A stretch of 64,000 nt of DNA from Sphingobacterium deserti (GCF_000757725.1 NZ_JJMU01000002.1:1-64000); one strand, 5' to 3'; shown: positions 35,328 through 45,942, counted from the stretch's first letter. Translations and numbers: made by a program. Notes: a model not told the origin generated them from the letters alone.

Positions 35328-37469
35328 CTACTCCCCTGCCGCCAACGTTTTTTTGTTTACATCGTAATCAATACGCACATGGTAAATGCTTTTCAACATC
35401 GATTTAAAGATTTCAGAAACCTCCGTAATATCGCGCATGGTAATGTTCGCATTTATAAATTGACGCTGCGTAATTTTATAATCGATAATCTTGTCCACTA
35501 ATTTATTAATAGAATCTTCCGAAGGCTCTTTCATCGCACGTGAGGCGGCCTCTACCGAATCCGCCATCATAAGTACCGCTGTTTCTTTTGAGAAGGGCAC
35601 CGGTCCCGGGTAGCGAAAAATCCCTTCATCTACCAGCTTATCGGGATTGTTTTTTACGAATACATTGTAAAAATAGTCTACACGCGTTGTTCCGTGGTGC
35701 GTTCGGATAAAATCTATCACCACTTCAGGCAAGAGATTCTTTTTCCCCATCTCCACCCCTTTATGCACGTGTGAAATAATCACCTGCGCGGACTGTTCAG
35801 GGGTGAGCTCTTCATGCGGATTGATCCCAGAGCGTTGGTTTTCAATAAAAAATAGCGGATTCAGCATTTTGCCTATATCATGATACAAGGCACCCGCCCG
35901 CACTAAAAGTGGATTGCCCCCAATTTTATAAATCGCGGCTTCGGCCAAGTTGGCCACCTGTAGCGAATGTTGGAAGGTACCCGGAGCTTTCAAGGAAAGT
36001 TCACGCAACAAACGCGAATTACTGTTCGTCAGCTCCATCAGTGTAAGGTCAGAGACAATACCGAAAAGGCGCTCAAAAGCATAGATTAATGGATAGGCAA
36101 GCAACGTCAGCCCTACACTCACGATAAAAGGTGCGATATCCGCCCAGTATATGCTATTAAATGAACCATTCCGCGTGAGAACAAGCCCTACATAAGCTAC
36201 AATATAGGTCGCCAAAATGATTAAGGAGGAAACCAAGAATTGCTCCCTCTTCACCAATGTCTTGATACTATAGATAGCTACCATGCCTGCGATGAATTGT
36301 AAGAATACAAACTCATAACTATTCGGCACAAAGAGTGCAGCAATAAGTACCATAAGTAAGTGGATATTCAAAGCAACCCGGGTATCAAAAAGTACCCTAA
36401 AGATAATCGGAACACTACAATATGGAATATAATACAAACTTGGAATCTTCATCTTGAGCGCCCATGACAGCACACCAAGCATAGACACAATTACAATCAT
36501 AACAATAAAGACCAATCGGTTATTATTGTATATAGATGACCTGAAAAAGTAAAGAAATACCATCAATAGGGCGATGCACATGGATATCATGACAAACTGC
36601 CCAAAGGCCACAAAGTTTTGGTTTCCACTTATGCGCGCCTCGTCTTCAAAGACCTTGCGCAGCGATTCCAATTTTTGATACGTTTCGTTATTTATAATCT
36701 TATCCTTTTCTGCAATTAACTCCCCTTTTTGCACTACCCCACGCGTGCTGGAAATATTTGCCAAGGCATTTTGCTCAACCTTGTTGGTTAAATTTTCGTC
36801 AAAAACATAGTTGAGGGTGATGTAATTTTTTAATATTTCTGCGAGCCATTCTTTCCGACTTATGCGCCCATTTTTAGCAATTGACTGCTGAATATATTGG
36901 TTCGCCGTCTCGATAGTAAAGATATCCGCTGTGTTCTTTTGCTGCGCAATATTTTCGTGTATCAGCGTAAAGTTATACTGACTTTCCGTCTTCTCTACAT
37001 TACCGCCATTTTCACCCTTATTTTGATAGCGGTTATTGAGCGATACAATACCCCTATTGTACACGTAATTGAGCAGAGCGTTTCCCACACCCTGATAGGT
37101 TTCCAGCGTACCCTGCCCCATCGAGTCCATACTACCTATCTGCCACTTCTCGGCGATATCGGTATTAAACTGATCAATCTGCTCCTTACTGGCACTCGCA
37201 TTCAGCGTGTAAATAGGCTGCACCGTTTTTAAGATCTGTTCCTTATCCCGGATAAGCTCTTCCTGCGTTTTTAGTATGGCAAAATTATAAGGGGAAATAA
37301 GGTTATCGTGATTCCAAGCCTTTCCTTTTTGAAATTCGTATCGGAAGCGCGGCTGTTTGGGCAGAAAAATACATATCAGCACAATCGCCAATGCAACTAA
37401 GGAAAACTTGACCACAAAGGAATTGTTTTGAGTTTTTTCTCCGCTATAATTTATCTTGAGTTTAGCCAC
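35328..37469 (-). CDS. 7TM-HD phosphodiesterase, PgpH type (probable c-di-AMP hydrolase)
   Basis: A 713-residue membrane enzyme. It has one N-terminal helix (about 20-40), an extracytoplasmic 7TMR-HDED domain (about 50-280), seven membrane helices (about 290-470) and a cytoplasmic HD domain. The HD domain shows FQHSLQVANLAEAA, the metal pair in YHDIGKM, HVHKGVEMGKK and FIRTHHGTTR. This is the architecture of PgpH, which degrades cyclic di-AMP in Listeria; c-di-AMP as substrate here is inference from family. It lies just upstream of no partner gene; the next gene (rpe) is divergent. Confidence 0.9.
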   Translation of the reverse strand: MAKLKINYSGEKTQNNSFVVKFSLVALAIVLICIFLPKQPRFRYEFQKGKAWNHDNLISPYNFAILKTQEELIRDKEQILKTVQPIYTLNASASKEQIDQFNTDIAEKWQIGSMDSMGQGTLETYQGVGNALLNYVYNRGIVSLNNRYQNKGENGGNVEKTESQYNFTLIHENIAQQKNTADIFTIETANQYIQQSIAKNGRISRKEWLAEILKNYITLNYVFDENLTNKVEQNALANISSTRGVVQKGELIAEKDKIINNETYQKLESLRKVFEDEARISGNQNFVAFGQFVMISMCIALLMVFLYFFRSSIYNNNRLVFIVMIVIVSMLGVLSWALKMKIPSLYYIPYCSVPIIFRVLFDTRVALNIHLLMVLIAALFVPNSYEFVFLQFIAGMVAIYSIKTLVKREQFLVSSLIILATYIVAYVGLVLTRNGSFNSIYWADIAPFIVSVGLTLLAYPLIYAFERLFGIVSDLTLMELTNSNSRLLRELSLKAPGTFQHSLQVANLAEAAIYKIGGNPLLVRAGALYHDIGKMLNPLFFIENQRSGINPHEELTPEQSAQVIISHVHKGVEMGKKNLLPEVVIDFIRTHHGTTRVDYFYNVFVKNNPDKLVDEGIFRYPGPVPFSKETAVLMMADSVEAASRAMKEPSEDSINKLVDKIIDYKITQRQFINANITMRDITEVSEIFKSMLKSIYHVRIDYDVNKKTLAAGE

Positions 37470-37586
37470 TTAGTATTCGTTTTTTATGTGTTAACGCCGC
37501 AATATCGAACAAAGGTACAATTAATGTTCGTATTCACTTAGGCGATTAATTTACGAAATTCCGCAGATAAATCGCGCTCACTTACT

Positions 37587-37594
37587 TATCTTTG
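37587..37594 (+). promoter_or_regulatory. Bacteroidota -7 box for rpe
   Basis: TATCTTTG, perfect TAnnTTTG, ends 14 nt before the rpe ATG. Confidence 0.65.
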
Positions 37595-37608
37595 CAGAAA
37601 AAAGAAAA

Positions 37609-38289
37609 ATGTCTACAACAAAACATTTGATTGCCCCTTCCGTGTTGGCAGCAGACTTTGCAAGACTTTACGATGATGTGCAGATGGTGAACAACAGCGA
37701 TGCAGACTGGTTCCACATCGATATCATGGATGGTGTATTTGTTCCTAATATTTCTTTCGGGTTTCCAGTGATGCAGGCTATTGCTAAGCATGCGCAAAAA
37801 CCGTTGGATGTACATTTGATGATTGTAGATCCTGACCGTTATCTGCAGACTTGTAAAGATGCGGGCGCTAGTGTCATCACGGTGCATTTCGAAGCCTGCA
37901 CACATTTACACAGAACGCTTTCAGCGATTAAAGAATTAGGTTGTAAAGCAGGGGTTGCCTTGAATCCGCACACGCCCGTTAGCCTGCTAAAAGATATTCT
38001 TGAAGTTCTAGATTTGGTATGCCTGATGTCAGTGAATCCAGGTTTCGGAGGACAAAAGTTCATTGCTAACACCTATACAAAAATCAAGGATTTACGCGAA
38101 ATGGCAGCAACTGTGAATCCAGAATTGTTGATCGAAATTGATGGTGGAGTAGGTATAGGAAATGCAGCAGCGTTACTCGAAGCAGGGGCAGATGTATTGG
38201 TAGCAGGTAGCAGCGTGTTTGGTGCCGTCGATCCTACTGCGGCGGTTCGGAACCTGAAACAGGTTGAAGCTGGCATCAAATCCGTATAA
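37609..38289 (+). CDS. rpe: Ribulose-phosphate 3-epimerase
   Basis: A 226-residue TIM-barrel enzyme of full family length. It has LIAPSVLAADFARL, the metal-site residues in WFHIDIMDGVFVPNISFG, DVHLMIVDPDRY, CLMSVNPGFGGQKFI and IEIDGGVG. It interconverts ribulose 5-phosphate and xylulose 5-phosphate in the pentose phosphate pathway, in the cytoplasm. Single gene with its own promoter box and terminator. Confidence 0.97.
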   Translation: MSTTKHLIAPSVLAADFARLYDDVQMVNNSDADWFHIDIMDGVFVPNISFGFPVMQAIAKHAQKPLDVHLMIVDPDRYLQTCKDAGASVITVHFEACTHLHRTLSAIKELGCKAGVALNPHTPVSLLKDILEVLDLVCLMSVNPGFGGQKFIANTYTKIKDLREMAATVNPELLIEIDGGVGIGNAAALLEAGADVLVAGSSVFGAVDPTAAVRNLKQVEAGIKSV

Positions 38290-38365
38290 GAGCTCACGGC
38301 GGCATACATGGTCTTCCTAGACAAGATAAGATGCCGCTAAAACACATTTAAACATAAGCTAAATG

Positions 38366-38390
38366 AAAGCGGCTAAAAGGCCGCTTTTTC
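38366..38390 (+). terminator. Terminator of rpe
   Basis: Stem AAAGCGGC/GCCGCTTT (38366-38373 with 38380-38387) followed by T residues. Confidence 0.88.
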
Positions 38391-38504
38391 ATGCCGCAAC
38401 AAATCTTTTGTTGCTTTACACGAAAGATGTCATACGATTGTTTGGATTTATTCCAAATTAACGTTTCGCTTGGAGCTAATCTACATAAAGCCTATTCTTT
38501 TTTG

Positions 38505-38512
38505 TATTTTTG
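38505..38512 (+). promoter_or_regulatory. -7 box candidate for the aconitase operon
   Basis: TATTTTTG matches TAnnTTTG perfectly and would produce a leader of about 175 nt before the acnB ATG at 38690, long enough for post-transcriptional control. No known riboswitch was recognised in it. Confidence 0.5.
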
Positions 38513-38689
38513 TCGTGATTCAAAAAATCGCGTAACCGGTTATGTTATAACAATGAACATTGCGCGCGGGGTCCTATTCAGACGAAACCTTGAGCGATGC
38601 TAAGTCGGCAAAACCTTCGCGACAGATTGACGATAGCAGCAGTTAATTGAATGACGCTGCCCACAATCCTCGAAATTACTTCTAAGAAA

Positions 38690-41461
38690 ATGAGTATTTA
38701 TAACGACTATCTACAAGAAATTGATGAAAGAAAACAACAGAACCTTCATCCTAAACCAATTGACGGCGCTGATTTACTAAGTGAGATTATCACACTGATT
38801 AAAGATACCGCAAACCCAAACAGAAAAGACGCACTTCACTTTTTTATTTACAATACGCTACCTGGCACCACCAGTGCGGCAGGTGTAAAAGCGAAATTCC
38901 TGAAAGAGATCGCCATTGGCGAAACGGTGCTGGAAGAGATATCGCCGGCATATGCTTTCGAATTACTTTCGCATATGAAAGGCGGACCATCCATTGAAGT
39001 ATTGCTTGATTTGGCTTTGGGTGCCGATGCGGAGATTGCCCAAGCGGCAGCTGAAGTTTTAAAAACTCAGGTATTCTTATACGATGCGGATATTGCGCGT
39101 TTAAAGGAAGCGTTTGAGCAGGGCAATAGCACGGCCAAAGAGATATTAGAAAGTTATGCAAAGGCAGAGTTCTTTACACAGCTACCGGAAGTAGCTGAGG
39201 AGATCAAGGTCGTTACCTTTATTGCCGGTGAGGGCGATATTTCCACAGACTTACTTTCACCAGGTAACCAAGCACACTCGCGTTCTGACCGTGAGCTGCA
39301 CGGTAAATGCATGATCACGCCGGTAGCGCAGGATCAAATAAAAGCTTTACAAGCACAACATCCAGATGCTAGCGTCATGCTAATCGCGGAGAAAGGCACC
39401 ATGGGTGTTGGTTCATCCCGCATGTCAGGCGTAAACAATGTGGCGCTTTGGACAGGTAAACAAGCTAGCCCTTATGTACCGTTCGTCAACATCGCTCCTA
39501 TCGTAGGTGGTACAAACGGTATCTCCCCGATCTTTTTAACTACGGTCGACGTAACCGGTGGTATCGGTATCGATCTAAAAAACTGGGTTAAAAAGACAGA
39601 CGCCGAAGGCAACGTATTGCGCAACGAAAAAGGCGAGCCTATTCTGCAAGAAGCGTATTCCGTGGCAACGGGCACCGTTTTAACCATTAATACTAAAACA
39701 AAAAAATTATATAAAGGCGATCAGGAACTCATTGACGTTTCAAAAGCCTTTACTCCGCAGAAGATGGAGTTTATCCGTGCGGGAGGTTCCTATGCTATTG
39801 TATTCGGCAAAAAGATACAAACAGTAGCAGCTAAAATTTTAGGTGTCGATCCAACCCCTGTATTTGCGCCTTCAAAAGAAATCTCGGTAGATGGACAAGG
39901 CCTTACTGCGGTGGAAAAAATCTTCAACAGAAATGCAGTAGGAACGACTCCGGGAAAAGTACTGCACGCTGGTTCTGACGTTCGTGTTGAAGTCAATATT
40001 GTAGGATCTCAGGATACTACGGGATTGATGACCGCGCAAGAACTGGAATCGATGGCTGCAACTGTCATTTCCCCTATTGTTGATGGAGCATACCAGTCAG
40101 GATGCCATACCGCCTCTGTATGGGATAAAAAGGCGCAAGCAAACATTCCGAAGTTGATGAAATTCATGAACGAATTTGGACTGATTACCGCGCGCGATCC
40201 TAAAGGAGAATACCACTCCATGACAGATGTTATTCACAAAGTGCTTAACGATATTACTATTGACGAATGGGCCATCATTATCGGTGGTGATTCACATACG
40301 CGTATGTCTAAAGGTGTCGCTTTCGGTGCCGATTCTGGAACGGTTGCATTAGCGCTTGCCACAGGAGAAGCCTCTATGCCTATCCCGGAATCTGTAAAGG
40401 TTACGTTCAAAGGAGAAATGAAAGAGTACATGGACTTCCGCGACGTGGTGCATGCTACGCAATCACAGATGCTTAAACAGTTTGCCGGCGAAAATGTGTT
40501 TCAGGGAAGAATTATTGAGGTACATATTGGTACTCTTCCGGCAGACCAAGCCTTTACATTCACCGACTGGACAGCCGAAATGAAAGCGAAAGCTTCGATC
40601 TGTATATCGCTTGATGATACTTTAATTGAATCATTAGAAATTGCTAAGGGAAGAATCCAGATCATGATTGATAAGGGCATGGATAACGAACGTCATGTGC
40701 TCCAAGGTTTGATCAATAAAGCTGATAAACGTATTGCAGAAATTCGCTCAGGCGAGAAGCCAGCGTTGATGCCGGATGAAAACGCTAAATACTACGCCGA
40801 AGTGGTTATTGATCTTGACGAAATAGCAGAACCAATGATTGCTGATCCGGACGTTAACAACGATGACGTATCCAAACGGTACACGCATGATACTATTCGC
40901 GCTCTTTCTTACTACGGCGGAGAAAAGAAGGTAGATCTTGGCTTTGTAGGATCGTGTATGGTTCACAAAGGTGATTTAAAGATCGTTTCGCAAATGCTGA
41001 AAAATTTGGAAGAGCAACAAGGTCATGTCGCATTTCATGCGCCATTGGTCGTTGCAGCGCCAACATATAACATAATTGACGAATTGACTGCTGAAGGTGA
41101 TTGGGAAATACTCCAACGCTATTCCGGCTTCGAATTTAGTGATCTACTTCCTAAAGGTAACGCACGCACCGAATACGAGAACATCATGTATTTGGAACGT
41201 CCGGGATGTAATTTATGCATGGGAAACCAGGAAAAAGCTGCCAAAGGAGATACTGTATTAGCGACATCTACACGCCTTTTCCAAGGACGTGTGGTTGAAG
41301 ATTCGGAACGCAAAAAAGGCGAATCACTACTAGCATCGACACCTGTAGTCGTACTTTCTGCCATATTAGGACGCATCCCAAATGTAGAGGAATATAAAAA
41401 TGCGGTAAAAGGCATTAATTTGACAAAGTTTGCGCCTCCAGTGAAAGACTTGGTAGGATAG
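38690..41461 (+). CDS. acnB: Aconitate hydratase B (bifunctional, AcnB type)
   Basis: A 923-residue AcnB-type aconitase/2-methylisocitrate dehydratase. The N-terminal HEAT-like domain (about 1-160, with SIYNDYLQEIDERK and PGTTSAAGVKAKFL) is followed by the swivel and the three-domain aconitase core. Iron-sulfur cysteines lie in FVGSCMVHKGD and YLERPGCNLCMGNQE. It converts citrate to isocitrate in the TCA cycle; the family also serves the methylcitrate cycle and can bind RNA when the cluster is lost. I start at the ATG at 38690, which gives the conserved N terminus; an ATG at 38651 would add 13 unrelated residues. It is followed by an AcnA-type aconitase on the same strand (55-bp gap). Confidence 0.95.
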   Translation: MSIYNDYLQEIDERKQQNLHPKPIDGADLLSEIITLIKDTANPNRKDALHFFIYNTLPGTTSAAGVKAKFLKEIAIGETVLEEISPAYAFELLSHMKGGPSIEVLLDLALGADAEIAQAAAEVLKTQVFLYDADIARLKEAFEQGNSTAKEILESYAKAEFFTQLPEVAEEIKVVTFIAGEGDISTDLLSPGNQAHSRSDRELHGKCMITPVAQDQIKALQAQHPDASVMLIAEKGTMGVGSSRMSGVNNVALWTGKQASPYVPFVNIAPIVGGTNGISPIFLTTVDVTGGIGIDLKNWVKKTDAEGNVLRNEKGEPILQEAYSVATGTVLTINTKTKKLYKGDQELIDVSKAFTPQKMEFIRAGGSYAIVFGKKIQTVAAKILGVDPTPVFAPSKEISVDGQGLTAVEKIFNRNAVGTTPGKVLHAGSDVRVEVNIVGSQDTTGLMTAQELESMAATVISPIVDGAYQSGCHTASVWDKKAQANIPKLMKFMNEFGLITARDPKGEYHSMTDVIHKVLNDITIDEWAIIIGGDSHTRMSKGVAFGADSGTVALALATGEASMPIPESVKVTFKGEMKEYMDFRDVVHATQSQMLKQFAGENVFQGRIIEVHIGTLPADQAFTFTDWTAEMKAKASICISLDDTLIESLEIAKGRIQIMIDKGMDNERHVLQGLINKADKRIAEIRSGEKPALMPDENAKYYAEVVIDLDEIAEPMIADPDVNNDDVSKRYTHDTIRALSYYGGEKKVDLGFVGSCMVHKGDLKIVSQMLKNLEEQQGHVAFHAPLVVAAPTYNIIDELTAEGDWEILQRYSGFEFSDLLPKGNARTEYENIMYLERPGCNLCMGNQEKAAKGDTVLATSTRLFQGRVVEDSERKKGESLLASTPVVVLSAILGRIPNVEEYKNAVKGINLTKFAPPVKDLVG

Positions 41462-41516
41462 TTGTTATATTCTAGCAACACACAAAATTGAGAATTGATA
41501 ATAAAATTTAAGCGAT

Positions 41517-43787
41517 ATGGCATTTGATATAGAGATGATCAAAAAGGTTTATAGCCAGTACGAAGAGCGCATCAACGCTGCACGTCAGGTCGTAAATAAA
41601 CCTTTAACCCTTTCAGAGAAAATTTTATATGCCCATTTGTGGCATGGAAATGCAACGGAGGCTTACGAACGCGGAAGTTCTTACGTGGATTTCGCGCCAG
41701 ACCGCGTAGCTATGCAAGATGCAACTGCCCAAATGGCTTTATTGCAGTTTATGCAAGCTGGTCGACCCAAGGTAGCCGTCCCTTCGACAGTTCACTGTGA
41801 TCACCTTATCCAGGCGAGAGATGGGGCTGAGGAAGATTTGACACGCGCTAAAAATGAAAGCTCGGAGGTTTTCAATTTCTTATCATCTGTTTCGAATAAA
41901 TATGGCATAGGCTTCTGGAAGCCCGGCGCAGGTATTATCCATCAAGTAGTGTTGGAAAATTATGCTTTTCCGGGCGGAATGATGATAGGTACAGACTCAC
42001 ACACGGTGAATGCGGGCGGTTTAGGTATGGTTGCTATCGGTGTAGGTGGTGCAGATGCCTGTGACGTTATGGCAGGTTTACCCTGGGAGCTGAAGTTCCC
42101 TAAATTAATTGGTGTTAAACTAACCGGTAAGTTGAGTGGTTGGTCTGCTCCGAAAGACGTTATCCTGAAAGTAGCTGGCATCCTTACGGTAAAAGGTGGA
42201 ACAGGCGCTATTGTCGAATATTTCGGTGAAGGTGCAGAGTCTTTATCTTGTACAGGTAAAGGTACGATCTGTAATATGGGCGCTGAGATTGGTGCAACAA
42301 CGTCCACTTTTGGGTATGACGAATCAATGGAGCGTTACCTGCGCTCTACGGATCGTGCTGAAGTAGCCGATGCGGCGAATGCTATCAAAGCACATTTGAC
42401 TGCCGATCCAGAGGTTTATGCGGATCCAGAACAATATTTCGATCAACTGATCGAAATTAACCTTTCCGAACTAGAACCGTCTTTAAATGGCCCTTTCACG
42501 CCAGACTTATACACGCCGGTATCCCGGATGCGCGAAGAGGCTGATAAGAACGGATGGCCTACTAAAGTGGAATGGGGCTTAATCGGATCGTGTACCAACT
42601 CTTCTTATGAGGATTTGTCGCGCGCGGCTTCCATCGCACAACAGGCGATTGATAAAGGGTTAATCACGAAAGCAGAGTTTGGTATCAACCCCGGCTCGGA
42701 GCAGGTGCGCTACACGGCAGATCGAGACGGTTTATTAAAAACTTTCGAAGATTTGAACGCAACAATCTTTACGAATGCATGTGGACCATGTATCGGTATG
42801 TGGGATCGTGCAGGTGCTGATAAGCAAGAGAAAAACACGATTGTACATTCTTTCAATCGTAACTTTGCGAAACGCGCAGATGGTAATCCAAATACTTTTG
42901 CCTTCGTAACCTCGCCAGAAATGGTAGCTGCGATCGCTATATCAGGTGATCTTGGATTCAATCCGGTTACAGATACGTTAACAAATCGCGATGGTCAACA
43001 GGTGAAGTTGGATCCGCCTACCGGTGATGAGCTACCGTCGAAAGGGTTTGATGTGGAAGATGCAGGCTATCAGTCGCCAGCGGAAGATGGTTCAAACGTG
43101 CAGGTAGACGTATCTCCTTCTTCTGATCGTTTACAATTGCTAGAGCCTTTTGAAGCGTGGGAAGGTACGGATTTAAAAGGTTTGAAATTATTAATTAAAG
43201 CCAAAGGTAAATGTACAACAGACCACATATCGATGGCTGGCCCATGGTTGAAATATCGTGGTCACTTGGACAACATCTCCAACAACATGCTGATTGGTGC
43301 TGTTAATTATTTCAACGATCAGACAGATTCGGTTAAAAATCAACTTACCGGAGAATATGCTGCGGTACCAGCTACACAACGTGCCTACAAGGCAGAAGGT
43401 ATCGGCTCCATTGTCGTGGGTGATGAAAATTATGGCGAGGGTTCTTCAAGAGAACACGCAGCCATGGAACCCCGTCACTTAGGTGTACGAGCTGTACTTG
43501 TAAAATCCTTTGCACGTATCCACGAAACAAACCTGAAGAAACAAGGTATGTTAGGTTTGACATTTGCAAATAAAGATGATTACGATAAGATCCAAGAGGA
43601 CGATACAATCGATATCATTGGCTTAACCGAGTTTGCACCGGGAAAATCACTGAACTTGGTCCTTCACCATGCAGATGGCTCGCAGGATGAAATCGAAGCG
43701 AACCATACCTACAATGCACAACAAATCGAATGGTTCAAAGCTGGTGGCGCTTTGAATATCATTCGCCGCAACCAAGAGAAAAAGTAA
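41517..43787 (+). CDS. acnA: Aconitate hydratase, AcnA/mitochondrial type
   Basis: A 756-residue aconitase of the mitochondrial-type clade, distinct from AcnB in domain order. It has [30 protein letters not shown], the cluster cysteines in [13 protein letters not shown] and [11 protein letters not shown], and the swivel domain with [13 protein letters not shown] and [15 protein letters not shown]. It catalyses the same citrate to isocitrate step. Placed 55 bp after acnB, with a strong terminator only after acnA, it looks like a two-gene operon of non-homologous-architecture isoenzymes. Confidence 0.95.
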   Translation: MAFDIEMIKKVYSQYEERINAARQVVNKPLTLSEKILYAHLWHGNATEAYERGSSYVDFAPDRVAMQDATAQMALLQFMQAGRPKVAVPSTVHCDHLIQARDGAEEDLTRAKNESSEVFNFLSSVSNKYGIGFWKPGAGIIHQVVLENYAFPGGMMIGTDSHTVNAGGLGMVAIGVGGADACDVMAGLPWELKFPKLIGVKLTGKLSGWSAPKDVILKVAGILTVKGGTGAIVEYFGEGAESLSCTGKGTICNMGAEIGATTSTFGYDESMERYLRSTDRAEVADAANAIKAHLTADPEVYADPEQYFDQLIEINLSELEPSLNGPFTPDLYTPVSRMREEADKNGWPTKVEWGLIGSCTNSSYEDLSRAASIAQQAIDKGLITKAEFGINPGSEQVRYTADRDGLLKTFEDLNATIFTNACGPCIGMWDRAGADKQEKNTIVHSFNRNFAKRADGNPNTFAFVTSPEMVAAIAISGDLGFNPVTDTLTNRDGQQVKLDPPTGDELPSKGFDVEDAGYQSPAEDGSNVQVDVSPSSDRLQLLEPFEAWEGTDLKGLKLLIKAKGKCTTDHISMAGPWLKYRGHLDNISNNMLIGAVNYFNDQTDSVKNQLTGEYAAVPATQRAYKAEGIGSIVVGDENYGEGSSREHAAMEPRHLGVRAVLVKSFARIHETNLKKQGMLGLTFANKDDYDKIQEDDTIDIIGLTEFAPGKSLNLVLHHADGSQDEIEANHTYNAQQIEWFKAGGALNIIRRNQEKK

Positions 43788-43810
43788 ACCTTGGTTCATC
43801 ATCACATAGA

Positions 43811-43844
43811 AAAAACCTGTCGCGTGTGCGACAGGTTTTTTTTT
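43811..43844 (+). terminator. Terminator of the aconitase operon
   Basis: A ~13-bp stem AAAAACCTGTCGC/GCGACAGGTTTTT with a 4-nt loop is followed by a long T run. Confidence 0.93.
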
Positions 43845-43931
43845 GCTGTTCCTCGTAAATTAATACTGTGGTAATATTCTTTAGCTACATTTGCTACCAA
43901 TGCCGAGAACCTACGACTCCGCGCTGATTGC

Positions 43932-44159
43932 GTGAATACAGCGTGTAGTATATTGAGAAGTGTATTTAACAATAAAAGTTTGATCTGGTATAACACCCTG
44001 TGGGATACGCTTAGTGGCGGGCATGATGACGATATGGCTTTGGAAAGTCCTGATAAAGCCTACGGCTATCTAATCGATACGTTGGGTGCCACTATTATTC
44101 AAACAGATCGGCCGGCTTATCTTATTGATTATCTTAAAAAAAGGAATTTGCATGACTAA
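43932..44159 (+). pseudogene. C-terminal remnant of a glycerophosphodiester phosphodiesterase
   Basis: The last ~60 codons (from about 43980) encode a recognisable GDPD C terminus: IWYNTLWDTLSGGHDDD, then ALESPDKAYGYLIDTLGAT and IIQTDRPAYLIDYLKKRNLHD. The N-terminal ~200 residues that carry the active site are missing; the frame begins only at a GTG in unrelated sequence, just after the aconitase terminator. It has no promoter box and is almost certainly non-functional. A deletion or rearrangement removed the rest. Confidence 0.7.
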
Positions 44160-44262
44160 GATGTTAGTCTATTGTCCACGCTGTTGTTAACATTATCTTC
44201 AACCAAGCATAAAATAGAGACCCATTTGCAGTTACACAGTCTTACTTACCTTTTCGAGCTTG

Positions 44263-45204
44263 TTACACTTTAAGTTTTTCAATTTCAGAAACCGAGAGAC
44301 CGATGATGTCCGAGATAAGCGCTATATCAAAACCGTTTTGCAGCATCTTCCTTGCAAACTCTTGTTTGTCCGCTAACTTTTCTGCTTCTGCTTTGGCACG
44401 TTCTTGGCGTCTGCCTTCTTTTGTTGCTTTATCCAATAGATATTCTCTCGTTCCCATAGTGGTGCTCCTTCCTAATTTGGTTGCTATCTCTTGTTCAAAG
44501 ATAGTGAATAATGTTGTATCTTGAAAACTTACATACCGTGACAGAAAATCATAAATACCCTGACGGCTAAGCTTATCCATCTCTCGATTGACCATCTCAT
44601 CGTAGAGATCATGCTTGATCGTCATCAGCTGCTCATCGCTCACATCTCGCTGCAAAATAGCTTGCAATGCAGTAAGAACTACTACGGCAAAGGGATTCTT
44701 ATTAGCACGAAGTGCAGTCCCGTCCTGATCCAAAATTTTGTAACTATTAAATGTGTAGTGCAAACGAGTACCCATAAATTCCTGCACATACACACTCGGA
44801 CGGTAGGCATGATGATTATCCGCCAAGATGGCAATTGCTGTGACCGGAACCTTGTATTTATCAGTAATCCGATAGAAATACTGAAACATGCGTGCAGGAA
44901 GATCTCCTTTGCCCTTACTGGATTGCACCTCAATATGGCAAAGTACATATTTCTCGCTGCCGTCTAGCAAATAGACTTTAACCAACTTGTCAACATAGCG
45001 TATACCCCGGTTATTAGGTTCTGGTGGAAAAAGGCTTTCAAACTCCTTATCCAGATATTCGAAGCCGCGTTCCAAGTCGAAAAGTTGCGCAGCGGCTGGA
45101 AACATAAAGGTCAGAAAATGTGCGAAGGTATTCTCGATAACAGACTTCCATAGCGGATCATCTACACGACGACCGGATCGTTTCGTTGAGCTCATATAAT
45201 TCAA
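44263..45204 (-). CDS. Rpn/YhgA-like recombination-promoting nuclease (PD-(D/E)XK)
   Basis: A 313-residue member of the Rpn/YhgA-like transposase-nuclease family. The nuclease core shows RYVDKLVKVYLLDGSEKYVLCHIEVQSS, with Asp and Glu-x-Gln in the PD-(D/E)XK arrangement, followed by MFQYFYRITDKY. A helical C-terminal part carries a Lys/Glu-rich segment (RRQERAKAEAEKLADKQEFARKM) and ends in DIALISDIIGLSVSEIEKL. Relatives cut DNA and promote RecA-independent recombination; they are not mobile by themselves. Start could be 45204 or the ATG at 45195. Single gene in an accessory-looking stretch. Confidence 0.82.
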   Translation of the reverse strand: MNYMSSTKRSGRRVDDPLWKSVIENTFAHFLTFMFPAAAQLFDLERGFEYLDKEFESLFPPEPNNRGIRYVDKLVKVYLLDGSEKYVLCHIEVQSSKGKGDLPARMFQYFYRITDKYKVPVTAIAILADNHHAYRPSVYVQEFMGTRLHYTFNSYKILDQDGTALRANKNPFAVVVLTALQAILQRDVSDEQLMTIKHDLYDEMVNREMDKLSRQGIYDFLSRYVSFQDTTLFTIFEQEIATKLGRSTTMGTREYLLDKATKEGRRQERAKAEAEKLADKQEFARKMLQNGFDIALISDIIGLSVSEIEKLKV

Positions 45205-45354
45205 TTATAAATGGTTATTAGACCAAATATAGGGAAAAAAGAAGGTAAAAGCTAATTATTTTAGTAAAAAATTTTTTAGCACCTTGCCTTCAAATTAATC
45301 ATAGCCATTTCAACAAATTTTTCAATTTTAAATGCGATACCCTAACTTAGGTAA

Positions 45355-45873
45355 ATGACGGATAGTTTGAGAATGGCGAATGCCTACCTATGGAAAATAT
45401 ATAAGTTTTGCAAAAATATAATCGATATTAAATTTTTGGATTTTGAAAAATTCAAATACCTCCTCTTCGGTTCACTAAACGTAGGATGCGGCTGGGTTCT
45501 GTACTTTCTTATCTATAATTTTTTGCTAAAGAAATCAAATGTTTACATTGGGGATCTGCTGACGGTCAGTCCACACGTCTTTGCGCTGATGCTATCTTTT
45601 TCATTCACTTTTTTTTGTGGCTTTTTTACAAATTATTACCTCGTCTTTCCAAGAGCGGATAACGATAATTCGGTAAGGGTAAAACTCATGAAATATTTAC
45701 TTGCTAATATCGGCTCTGTAATAATAAACTATATACTTTTAAAAGTATTTGTGGAACGCCTGGGATGGTACCCTACTCCTTCTCAAATTTTGTCGACAAT
45801 CGCAGTTACAACCTATAGCTTTATTGCGCAGCAAAAATTCACGTTCGCTCCACTTCGGAGTATGCGGCATTAA
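45355..45873 (+). CDS. GtrA-like membrane protein
   Basis: A 172-residue protein with four predicted membrane helices in the GtrA arrangement. It has KFKYLLFGSLNVGCGWVLYF, then SFTFFCGFFTNYYLVF, KYLLANIGSVIINYILLKVF, and a final helix ending in AQQKFTF. GtrA proteins help move polyprenyl-linked sugars across the membrane in surface-glycan modification. No glycosyltransferase is next to it, so the glycan is unknown. The short N-terminal soluble extension (about 25 residues) is unusual but small. Confidence 0.82.
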   Translation: MTDSLRMANAYLWKIYKFCKNIIDIKFLDFEKFKYLLFGSLNVGCGWVLYFLIYNFLLKKSNVYIGDLLTVSPHVFALMLSFSFTFFCGFFTNYYLVFPRADNDNSVRVKLMKYLLANIGSVIINYILLKVFVERLGWYPTPSQILSTIAVTTYSFIAQQKFTFAPLRSMRH

Positions 45874-45885
45874 ATTAAAAAAAGT

Positions 45886-45914
45886 ATGCGGATGATGCCG
45901 CGCATCATCCGCAT
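45886..45914 (-). terminator. Terminator of the CsbD gene
   Basis: A perfect 13-bp stem (45886-45898 with 45902-45914) with a 3-nt loop is followed on the minus strand by seven T. It faces the CsbD gene and lies just after the stop of the convergent gtrA-like gene. Confidence 0.88.
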
Positions 45915-45942
45915 ATCAAACTAAACCACACTAACACTATCC

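Noticed and set aside
44263..45204. Rpn-type gene as part of a transposon
   Set aside because: Despite the transposase-like name, no inverted terminal repeats or target-site duplication were seen around it.
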